Source: Carposina sasakii (Eukaryota > Arthropoda > Insecta > Lepidoptera > Carposinidae). From it: DNA of 64,000 bases. Position 1 is the first letter of the stretch; every line of letters starts with the position of its first letter. Below the pieces are notes generated by a model. It searched no databases. It worked only from the letters and a program-made list of their open reading frames with translations, and was not told where the DNA came from. A program made the translations under genes and the position numbers. The stretch lies in the NCBI GenBank assembly GCA_014607495.2, contig CP053167.1:3038001-3102000 (forward strand), written 5' to 3'. This document shows positions 10,789 to 21,299 of this stretch, piece by piece.

Positions 10789-11157
10789 TATAGCTATGTA
10801 CAGTATCTATCTTCTCCCAAGTTTTCTAATCAACCGGAAGCAGATAGAGGTTATTTACCTCATGTAGGTACTCGTATTATGTAGTTATTTAAAAAAAAAA
10901 CTACTCGTCTCTAACATGGCGACCTCTGCTAGTAAATTATAGACTAAACTAATTAATTAGTATAAACTAAAGGGCAGATCAAAATGAATCCCTTTGAAAA
11001 CGAAGGGATTAAAGGCTGTATATCTATTCAGAAGTAATGTGAGTGTAATGATATATCTAAACCATATGTTTACAGGCAGGTTACCGACCGACATAGTGAT
11101 GAGTTATTTCAGTTTACGAAGGAAAGGCAAAGAAGTTTGTATACATACATACATACA

Positions 11158-11305
11158 TACACATAAGCCGTGCCATGGGGTGCCAGAAGGAGTTTTTGGC
11201 CATAGTCACCACGCTGGACAGGCGAGTTGGTGACCTCCGTGTGATTTTTAAAGTATGTTGTTAACACGGGAGACGCTCTTAGAATACCCACGGGCAGACA
11301 TAGGG
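11158..11305 (-). mobile_element. RTE-tail SINE-like repeat
   Basis: Reversed copy: CCATGGGGTGCCAGAAGG, TTTTTGGCCATAGTCACCACG, then AATACCCACGGGCAGACAT. A TACA microsatellite precedes it at 11143-11163. Confidence 0.7.
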
Positions 11306-11549
11306 TAGTGCTATTCTACTATCTCGACACCACACGACAGTTCAAGATAACTAGTCTACCACGGAGGTATCGCGTGGTACCCACATTACTTAGGTATTAT
11401 TAAATCGAAGCGCAAAATGTAGCTATCTTCATAAATAGATAGAAAACTTATTAAACATCTGCTACATTACGAGCATGTCATCCAAGAGTCCAAGACAAGA
11501 CTGACAAATGGTATTAACTATATATTTAAGCTAAGGTATAAATTTATCC

Positions 11550-12510
11550 CGGGGACAATTTGGAAGTGCATTGGACTTAGGTACTTACAGATTTTGTGCA
11601 AGATTACACTTGCGAGCTGAAATATTGGAACACTTATTGGGTAGACAAACTAAGAGTTTATTTAGCCAAATAGGTCCATTGGAAAATGACGATTGTTGCT
11701 CTGTACATAAGTACATTATCTGTTTAACTGCATATGAAAAATTATATGTAATAGACTCTACACGTATAGTATGACTGTAACTCAATCTATTTATTCATAT
11801 ATTTTACACCACACGTATTAAAGCATTTAATACATTACCTTTTCAAATAAAAGAGAAAATGTACGTATATCTCAAAGAGATTTCTTCCAGCAAACCAGTC
11901 AGGAAATATTTAACTATAGCTGATGCGAAAATATGAATCAAGACCTTTGAAAACCAGCGCTGCAGGCCATCTGTTTTGGTCTGCAGCTGTATGCTGAGCT
12001 GGGTCCATTTCAGCATAATTATGTTTTTCTGTTTGGCTGTATTGTGAAACATTTTTGAATGCTGAATAAATAATTTCTTTCTTTCTTTCTTTGAAATGTT
12101 AAGCAAAATTCTATTTCAGCTGGGTATTAAAGGACTCTCTTCGGCCTACTTATAACAGGCCGTTATTTCATACACTTGCGAGAAGAAATATTGAGGTTAT
12201 TACTTCCAAGCACTGAGACAGCTACAATTAATTGCCTTCTTATATATTGTTCATGTCTGATGAGAGCGAGTTGGGGCAAATGTCACCGCTTCGTCAATGT
12301 TCAGAACATAAAACAATGCCAACTTGGCTGAGAATTTTACATGTTCTCTATTCAGGCAGACAATAATAGTATGAGCATAAATAAATACATGTACATCTCA
12401 ACTATACCCTCAAAATTGGTCAGAAGTGGCACCATGTGGTTCTATCGGCCCTTGGTGTTCTGCCTACCCCGTAAGGGATAAAGGCGTGATTATATGTATG
12501 TATGTATAAA
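11550..12510. repeat. Decayed retroposon remnants and dispersed repeats
   Basis: 11560-11900 and 12120-12320 read in places like the decayed C-terminal end of a LINE polyprotein (TTCTTCCAGCAA and TATAACAGGCCG segments recur in lepidopteran repeats). 12000-12095 ends in a CTTT microsatellite. 12400-12510 (GTCAGAAGTGGCACCATGTG, ending in a GTAT repeat) matches 30445-30560 in reverse. No functional frame remains. Confidence 0.45.
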
Positions 12511-13600
12511 TAAATATTACACCCGTAGTAGAAAAATAGCATATTTTTCAATGGGTAATATAAAATCTTTACATTTAAAATGCTTTCATTCTGAATGACT
12601 GTCTGACGAATCAACGCACAGACAAGCTGCTGACACTAGATACCAGAAAATTTAATAAAATTAAAACGCGTCTGAAGCAAAGATAGCAAAATGTGTGGAA
12701 TATCTGTAAAATTTGGACAGTGGGTAGATTAATTTATGCAATGCTTAGCTTAATCAAAGTTTAACTGTGTGTTCTATATATCATAGGTTGTTTTATACAA
12801 ACTATACTTTAAAATGTGCGGCAATGACGTGATAATGACACTCCACCCTAAGATATACGAACTCCTTACAATACAAAACTTCAAGTAATCAGTGTCAACC
12901 TCCACTTACAGGTAAGTTCATTTTACTATCCAATTATTTGCATAACTTTTTAATATGTTTATTTAAGCTTGCAGTTTTAGTTTAATATAAATTAATACGT
13001 AATGAGAAAACTTTGTTTTACTCCTTTAAGTATGTTAACGCTCGGAAAATCTAACATAACTTTGTTCTAAGAAAGATTTAAGTAGGTATATTACTTCTAC
13101 TAAAATAGGTCACTCCCTAAAAAGTAAAATCGTATTACAAATGAAAGCAAAATGTATACAACATTATGTAAAATTTTATTTTGTTAGTTAGCTTATTTAA
13201 ATTCTTCTATAATAATAAAACGCCGTAACTTATATTTGTAAGAAAAACTTTTATTTAGGCCTTCAGAATCCATAAATAAACCAGCACTGACTTGTACAGA
13301 TATGCCAGTGTAAAAGCTTATAATGACTTGCTCTAAATGTGGTTAATTCAAACGAAATAGCGTCAAATTGTAGCGTCCTACGTCCAGACATGCACGAGGT
13401 CACAGCCCTCACACTAAAACAGAAAAACTTAATGAATTCTTACCTCAAAGGTATTCATTTAATAGTTTTAATTAGGTTTTAAGCTAAATTTCAGTTTAAA
13501 TTAATACTGAGTCATGCAAGTTATCGCTTTTGAAGTAAACTTTTAATTTTCTCCCTCTATTTTTTTCCACCTAAGGGAAATGATTCATTATTTCAATTAT
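12511..13600. other. AT-rich gene-free stretch
   Basis: No open frame longer than about 60 codons and no repeat recognised by eye. Confidence 0.45.
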
Positions 13601-13972
13601 ACAGGGTGATTTTTGGTCGTCAACGTTCCCGAAAACTACGGAATCTCTTCATCATCACGATCATTTTTCTCCATGGAAGCATACCTGGGAAGTGTCTGGT
13701 TTCCAAAATATTAGGGTCCAAAGTTGAGTAAATAGACTACGTTTTTCTGCATAAATGCACATAGACGCGCGTAGCAGGATTTTTCACGAAAAATAATTAA
13801 TATCTGTCTATAAAAAAACTAACATAAACACTAGACACTATAAATTTCGCACGATCAAGGAATTTGAAAAAAAATTTTTTTTTCCCAGCATTTTTATTGG
13901 CATAAACTTACTTTATTTCATGTATAGAATACGTACCCTTCGTTAAAGGTGGCCACAAAAAAACATCCTGTA
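13601..13972 (+). mobile_element. MITE-1 copy b
   Basis: Same family and orientation as copy a, with both ends present (ACAGGGTGATTTTTGG and CACAAAAAAACATCCTGT). Confidence 0.85.
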
Positions 13973-14711
13973 TAGATATTATATTATGTTTAACTATTAT
14001 TTGTTCATATTATGTCCCGTATCTTGGGATGATGGTGGGATTGATGAATGAATACCTAAAGGACCCAAAGCCTACTAAAAAAGGTTTTTTTGGAAGGAAT
14101 TTGAGATGCAGTTATGGGCACACCACCCCTAACTGCAAGAGGTGTTTAACGGCCAATTTCTATACGAGAGATCAAAAAGAATCTCGGATTCTTTTACTCC
14201 TTATTTGAAATTTTGTAAGAAAACAATTGAAGATATGCAAAAAATCTCTCAAGATCAGTTATAGAAATTGGCGGTAAGAAAACTGTAGTTGTAAATAACC
14301 TGGGTTATACAAATCGGATTTCTTCGTGTGCGACTCCAACTCGTACTTGGCCGGTTTTTATATTTTTAAATAAAAATATAAAAAAAATTATAAAAATAAA
14401 TACTTTGTCGCGCCGTAAATTTTTTTAATATAGACTCTATACTTCTCGACCTATTGATTTATTTCATTAGAAGTTCATTCACTGATAGTTGATAAATTTT
14501 TTTTTTGGTTCATCCATAAATGTGGAGTAGTTTTAAGAAACTACGCAATTTCTGGTATCGACGGGGTTACGCGTGTTAAGCCCCCTCTGGTAAACAACTA
14601 ACCTAAGCGAGTAACCTACAAATATGTAGTGTACAAAACGCTAAACACTGTGACAAGTTGCGTCTGTTATTACTTCCACGTGCAATGCAAATTATACTTC
14701 ATGTAATCTCT
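13973..14711. other. Gene-free stretch
   Basis: Contains AT-rich unique-looking sequence and a segment at 14050-14360 (AACTCGTACTTGGCCGG) typical of dispersed repeats. No gene seen. Confidence 0.4.
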
Positions 14712-14912
14712 ATTTGTGGTGCCGGCAGAGTAGAGTTTGTACCACCCCTACCTGCCCGTGGGTATCGTACGAGGCGATTAAGGGTTTCCGGGAGGTGGGC
14801 AGCAGCGCCTCCCGTACTGACAACATATTCCGAAAATCACACAGCGGTCACCAACCAGCTGCCCCGGGGGAGGCCTACGTCCAGCAGTGGACTGCAATAG
14901 GCTGAAGAAGAA
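14712..14912 (+). mobile_element. RTE-tail SINE-like repeat, ends in AAG repeat
   Basis: Forward copy: GTGGTGCCGGCAGAGTAGAG, GGGTTTCCGGGAGGTGGGCA, GGAGGCCTACGTCCAGCAGT, then GCTGAAGAAGAAGAA. It lacks the middle GGGCAAAACC segment. Confidence 0.75.
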
Positions 14913-16856
14913 GAATCTCTATTCGTGCCTAACACATACATACAGATTGCGTTCCCGGAACGGGGTAGCTATAACTGAGTTTCTTAGTCGACTCTTACGA
15001 CATGCACGGTAGGAGATGCAGCTGCTGGTGTATTCTAGTGAATTTACTTAGTTAAATAAATAAATAGTACAGTAACATTTATTACTCGTGTAATGTTTTT
15101 GTATGCCATCTAGGTAAATTAACTTCGTCTTTATTATGTTTTTAGAGTAGGGCACCTTTCGTAGCGCGTGCTACGAACTACGAGCCTACTACGAACTACG
15201 AGCCTATTACGGTTTTAGGCGTAATTAGAATTCAATACACAGCTACTGTTTTGTTGGAAATACAGTGCTGATTTGTAGGTTATTTATTATTTTCACCTAT
15301 TTAATTAGGTCAGGTCAAGAGTACCCTAAACCGACGAGCGTGCATGAAGAATATCATGAAAGTAGATGAAGCGAAAGAGGTGTGTCAGGATCGTAGCAAA
15401 TGGAGATCCGTGATCTCTGCCTACCCCTCCGGGAAAGAGGCGTGATTATTATGTATATGTATGTATGTATGTAATTATTTTGTACTCTAGGTAGGCATAT
15501 TCACAGAAATTTTACGAAATATAAATAATAACAGACAATGCAACATCGTCATTACTTCATCGTCAAAAGACGCATACCTTACGGACTGGCTCTTGAAATT
15601 AATGTTCGCCATACAATTTAATAAATTGAGGGTAACAATCCGCGAAAACATAAAAACATCATGGCCATGAAAATTGACATAGAGACAACTTCTTCACGAG
15701 AACATTATTATTCATGGAATCGTAATAAATTCTGCATATTTGACTCGAAGGTTCACAATTATATTAAGGAACCAAAGTAGGATATTAGAATAGAAAAGAC
15801 AGACGAGCAACATAAATTTCTTATTATAAACTTCAGTACATTAGAAGCATCTCCTTCCGTGCATATCGTAAGAGTCGACTACAGAAAACCTGAGTTGTCT
15901 ATGGAGTTGACTAAGGAACTCAGGAACATTCTCTCAGGCGATAAGCTAGAAACATGGCTGGGGCATCTCCTTTTATGATCTCAAAGTTCTGGCTATTTAG
16001 GTTACACAGCCGTGTGTATATATAATCTTAATTGAATTTAGAAAGTATATCAGCTGCATCTCCTTATGTGCATGTCGTAAGAGTCCATAAGAACATGCAT
16101 AGTTAATTTAATTCACTTTAAGTTGTACTATATTTATGAAGATGTTCTACGATTCTCTTTATACCGTGTACCTATTACGAAGTGCTTATTAACATTATAA
16201 CTAACCTTAGAAGATTAATTACCGATTTCTGATTATATGTTGTTGTACCAAACACCTTATAATTCACCTATGATCCACAAATAAAGAATATTTGATTTGA
16301 TTTGATTTGATTTGTTCCATCCTTATTAATATCATAAATTCAAAAGTAACCGTCTATCTGTCTGTAGATGTCATCTAACGAAAGCGCAAAATGATAGCCT
16401 TTTATTTGAGGAAATTATACCACGATAAACTTGTATTGATTTGATCGAGATGACGTCGCAGGCATATTGAATGATACGTTGTTGTATTTTATTATTTATA
16501 TTTATTTCTTTATGCAATTACAAAGGCATGGCATCTCCTACTATTCCGGACATTTTAGTTACACAGACATAAGTAATATCTTATTTTTGGGACATGTCTT
16601 ATAAACGATGCTCTAACAATAGATGTCATAGGAACGAAAGCTTGACTTGATTGTGGAAAACTGTGTCACTTTAAAATAAGAAGAAAAATGTGCGCGTCAT
16701 ACCACGATAAATTATTTACCGGCCAATGTCGACGAAACCTCTACATTAATTTTAACTCAGTTTTTGTTCAACCCGGTTTTTTGTTTAATTACTTATTGAG
16801 TTTGCTCCGGTTTTAACGTAATGGCTGCCTTGATTTTATATAGTCATATTTTAATA
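14913..16856. other. Repeat-rich gene-free stretch
   Basis: Holds pieces of the CTGCATCTCC repeat (14960-15015, 15845-16090), a TACGAACTACGAGCC tandem pair near 15170-15205, a GTAT microsatellite near 15450 and an ATTTG microsatellite (about 16285-16314). No gene seen. Confidence 0.45.
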
Positions 16857-17071
16857 CAAGTGGACGCCCGCGACTCCGTCCGCGTGGATTGCAGAAAAAA
16901 TAAGATGTCGATATTATCCATATAAAATGTGATAAAAGTAGCTTATATGTTAAATGGGTTGTTAAGACCTATCACAACATATCCCTGAAAAATGCATCGA
17001 AATCGGTTCAGCCATTTCTGAGATTAGCGTGCACAAACATCGATTCGTTACAATTTTATTATATGTATAGA
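16857..17071 (-). mobile_element. Helitron-like element, internally deleted
   Basis: Reversed copy of the 9473-9807 family. It keeps the GTCCGCGTGGA/CGCCCGCGAC hairpin end, TGAGATTAGCGTGCACAAAC and TTATTATATGTATAGA, but has lost the expected CTAG. Confidence 0.65.
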
Positions 17072-18533
17072 ATAGATTACATCATAGGTATATAAGGTCT
17101 ACCAAAAAGTAGTGATTATCTTTTGACACGAAACTAGGTAGGTAAAAAGAAACAACTTTCATTATGGGACCAACTCCGAAAAAGTGAAAATCAGGACCTT
17201 ATATATAGGTGAAAATCTCGAGATCCACATGAAGGATAGGAAAGGTAGCTGGGAAGTGGATACATAGAGCTCAATATAGCAATAGAAGATGTTGTAGGAA
17301 GCTTAGAGAATCTTGGTAAAAAGAGGCTAGAAGAAGAAGATCGAAGAATAGTAGATCTAGATGCGATTGATAATGATCTTAATTCCTAGGTATATGAATC
17401 AAATTGGCAATCTATTACGTTCCGATCACAATAAGTGATCCCGCAAAGGATCCGTGTTATTTCATTTTATAATTTTATTCCTATCCGATCCCGTCGCGGG
17501 ATCAGATGAATATTTCATTTATTTTGTATTCCGTTCTGATCCCGTATGTCTTCTCAATGATTTTTTAGTACTGTTAGCAAGTACAATATTGTACAACAGT
17601 AGACACATACAATATTGTTTTTCGAATGTTTGTTGATTTTGACTAAGAGATCGAGACTATTTTACTAATTCTTATTTTATTTGTTAATTATTTTGAATCC
17701 CTGAGCACAATGTTTAAAGATGAAACGATCAACCATATCCTAACGGATTATATTAATGGAGAAGTGTTTTTATAAATTTATCTTAGTCAAGATAAATAAA
17801 GATAAAATAAGAGGTATTTTTATTTACTAATCCACGAGAGCATATCGATTTGAATACGGAGCATATCGATTTGAAGGCTGGTATTAGACCATTATTACCT
17901 TGTTACCCAGGGGTATGCAGAACAATCAAATACGTTATTTGATGCATTTCTACTGGCTTGTCATAGTGAGTAGTAGTTATAGCTAGTAACTGCAGTAAAC
18001 AGAATGTAATTTGACCTTCCGCCACGAAGACCGCGGTAGACACGAGCAGGCTGTAATTAGTCTCGCACATGTCCCGCCGGTCCAGCCGGTCTCACCCCAA
18101 TAGTGTTGCGGGAACATCAGGCAAGGTCGCAAACAATTACTGATTTAGATTAGTTGGTGTAGTGACTTAGTGACCAGGCTACTGCGCCATAGGACCTGGT
18201 TTTAAGTCACGGTAGGTGCAAACATCGTCATTAAATATCGATGTTTATTACGAACTAAATCTCGAAAATTACTTAACCAATAAAGTTGACATTTGGTAGG
18301 AAGTTAGGTTATTAGATTAGTAGCTGTTGCCGGCGACTTCGTCCGCGTGGAATACAGAAGACCTACAGCTTTCCCCGTACCCTCAACACTATGTATGGGG
18401 TAGGTCTACCAAACTTCAAGATGATAGGTTTAAGTTATCGTTGAACGATGACGACAGATTGTAATGACGGTAAATAAATACGGAACCCTAAAAAAAATAC
18501 CGACAAACAGTTTTTATAATACGAATAAAGTGG
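17072..18533. other. Gene-free stretch
   Basis: Open frame 17454-17636 is short, with no family resemblance. 18320-18370 (GCTGTTGCCGGCGACTTCGT) is a reversed Helitron-like 3' end. Nothing else supported. Confidence 0.4.
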
Positions 18534-18660
18534 TGATAGCCCTGTGGTTAAGACGTGCATCTACCAAGCGGGAGGCGTAAGTTCGATCCCACCAAAAACA
18601 TTAAAAGCTGAAAGGGAGGCATTCGCCCAGCAGTGGGACGCTATAGGCTAGATTAAATTA
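18534..18660 (+). mobile_element. SINE head joined to an RTE tail
   Basis: The tRNA-like head (TAGCCCTGTGGTTAAGACGT and GTTCGATCCCACC) is followed directly by AAAGGGAGGCATTCGCCCAG and GGACGCTATAGGCTAG, the signature of the RTE tail. This compact head-plus-tail arrangement suggests a SINE that borrowed its 3' end from an RTE LINE. Confidence 0.6.
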
Positions 18661-19275
18661 GAAGATGTGTCCCACTATGCTAGATTTTTGCAATGACAGC
18701 CGATTTTTTTATGTACCATATTACCATTTCTCTAATACAGCTGAGACTAGCTGAGGGTTCTTCATCAGATACTTCAGACCTTCGATTTTTGACATCAAAT
18801 GAAGTGGCCCACAAAGTTGAATATTTTTTGTAAAGGCGGTATGTCGATCTCTAATAGTTTAGTTGGGCTCTTGTGTTTTCTAATCGGGGTCACCAGGTGC
18901 TCCAGATCTTCAATTATCCTAGTTTTTATAGTTTTCCCTTTATGTGACCATTAAACCCTAACTCTGTACCAAATTTCAGCTCTCTGAGTTTATGGGAAGT
19001 ACTAGTTCTATTTTAATGATCATGAGTGAGAGAGTGTCTGTCATAAATGCGAAACTTTGCTTTCGCTTAACTTCGGAACTAAATGACCTACAGACTTGAA
19101 ATTTTGGATTTTAAGTATGTGATTATAGCTTACTGGATGACGAAAATTTCTGCGTTCTGGTCTTATCCAGAGGTTCTCAAATAGGGGCCTGAAAATGCGG
19201 CGAAATGGTTCCAGTAAAGGATGGTACGGCAGTGTTTGCTTCGCGCTCGACTTGGCGGGGGCAATACCGTGCCCC

Positions 19276-19575
19276 CCGATCCCAGTTACGGGCCTGTACC
19301 AACCAATGAATTTATTTCATGTACAGATTTTAATGTTGCAAAATTGTCACTTAGCTCATGTCTCGGAAAGCACGTAAAACTGTTGGTCCTACGCCTGATC
19401 TCTCTCCGGTCGTGTCGGCTTTTCGTCCCATCGTACTATGAGAGTAACGGAATAGAGAGTGCATCTGTGTTTGCGCACACATTTGTGCACTATAATATCT
19501 CCTGCGTACCTGACCAATCTCTGTAGAGATTGGTTGCCTTGGCCGAAATACGGTCGGAGATCATCATCAGATCAT
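19276..19575 (+). mobile_element. tRNA-derived SINE, body and tail
   Basis: Forward copy from the B-box region (CGATCCCAGTTACGGG) to a CATCATCAG tail. Matches 8166-8522 read in reverse over nearly its whole length. Confidence 0.8.
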
Positions 19576-19713
19576 CATAATACGAATAGCCAGAGACGAT
19601 ACGGTCCAACCGTAACGACATAGTGGGCGCTTCAACTATCCTCTCATATTGTAAATTGTGTTGGATATACATAGGTATGTGTGTATATGCGTTCTTGAAT
19701 TATATTTGTACTA

Positions 19714-19862
19714 GCGGCCGCCCACGTCTTCACCTGCGAGAGAGTACATTACTCCCGTGAAAAATCCGGGCGAAAAATGAAAAATTAGTTATACATTATA
19801 AACCTTCCTCGTGAATCACTCTATCTATTTAAAAAAAACCGCATCAAAATCCGTTCCCTAGT
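19714..19862 (-). mobile_element. Helitron-like 3' portion, left of an inverted pair
   Basis: Starts with reversed CTAG (ACTAGCGGCCGCCCACG) and runs to ACCGCATCAAAATCCG. It is an inverted copy of 20752-20881 over about 130 bases, with a roughly 890-base spacer, so two related elements lie head to head. Confidence 0.6.
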
Positions 19863-20272
19863 TTGAAAGATCTAAGCATACATACGAGACGGACAGACAG
19901 GTGATGTACGGTATCTCTATAGTATGGTGTACCTATGTGCAACATCACACTGCGCTGGACAAAGCAATACAAATGCAAATCAACTCCGGAATAGGTGGTT
20001 TGGTGCAGGACTAGACGAGCCGCTTGCTGGCAGGCCGTTGTCTTCAAATAAATATCGGTTCAAAATAAAACCGAGGAAATGTAAAGTAACAAATGTTATA
20101 TTTAATCTTATTCTTTATTGCACATACACAAAAAATATAGCTTACAAGATAAAAGAAGAGATGCATATACAATGGCAAGCTTATCTCTACAAGAGATCTC
20201 TTCCAGCAAGCCAAGCAAGTAAAGAGAAATTATTAACATTATTAATTTTATTTTATTTTATTTATTAAAATT

Positions 20273-20434
20273 ATTTTCCCGGGATAAAAGTAGCCTATGT
20301 GTTAATCCAGGGTGTCAGCTAACTCCATCCTAAATTTTATTAAAATCGCTCCAGCCGTTTTTACGTGAAAGAGTAACAAACATCCATCCATCCATCCATA
20401 CTCACAAACTTTCGCGTCTATAATATTAGTATTA
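20273..20434 (-). mobile_element. lep1-like Helitron 5' portion
   Basis: In reverse it reads TACTAATATTATAGACGCGA, GGATGGATGG repeats, TTACTCTTTCACGTAAAAAC and ends at ATCCCGGGAAAA. This is the left half of the element that is complete at 62667-62898. Confidence 0.7.
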
Positions 20435-20751
20435 ATATTTGGTCGCAGAGATATATTCTCAAACGCAAAAGGAATTTCATTTTAATAAGTACCAACTAAT
20501 TTATCTACGATCGATTTTTCCAATGCTCAAGAAATGCTCAAGATAGCCTATTTGAAGGATAAAGTTGATGTCGTCTCAGTCTTGATGCATTATCAAGTTA
20601 ATACTTCTGTATTAAAATTCTTCATTAGGATTCATTATCTTCATTAATTATCTGACGGATATCTGACGGAAAGTTCGCTCCTAAACTAAACAATGTTTAA
20701 ATTGGAGTGATCAAAAGTAAACGATTATAATCTTGGGATTATATTATATAG

Positions 20752-20881
20752 ATTTTGATGCGGTTTTTTTTAAAGATAGAGTGATCACAAGGAAGGTTTA
20801 TAATGTATAACTAGGGACCCGTCCCGGCTTCGCACGGGAGTAATGCACTCTCACGCGAGCGAAGCCGTGGGCGGCCGCTAG
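20752..20881 (+). mobile_element. Helitron-like 3' portion with GC hairpins and CTAG
   Basis: GATGCGGTTTTTTTTAAAGA through CCCGTCCCGGCTTCGCACGG to GCGGCCGCTAG followed by T. Confidence 0.65.
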
Positions 20882-21239
20882 TCGTATATACATATGTACA
20901 CTATACACGTGTTAAAGTCGGTCTGCATAAGCAGCTATTGTTTTAGACTGTGTACAGGTAGAGGGAGTTATGTAAGGTAGAAGCTGATTGTTATTTAATG
21001 GAATTATAGGGAGTCTATGAAGTTACGAATTTTGACTTGATATATATTTTCTCCAAAGTTAACGGGTCAATTTTTTACGCCCAATAGCGATGTAGCTATT
21101 TTGTCTATACTGCTTCACTCTTGTAAAAAAAACGGTATAAAAACTACCTCAGTTTTTGCTATTTAGAATTATATATCATTCTGTCTATATCTCTTCGAGT
21201 CAGAAAATAATAATCCAAACATAAATATACCAAATAAAC

Positions 21240-21245
21240 TTTATT
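21240..21245 (-). terminator. Polyadenylation signal of the gloverin-like gene
   Basis: AATAAA on the minus strand, about 55 bases downstream of the stop codon at 21300-21302. Confidence 0.65.
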
Positions 21246-21299
21246 TAAAAAAAACATTATCTCTAATATCACACTTGTAAAACTTCCGACCCGGCCTGT

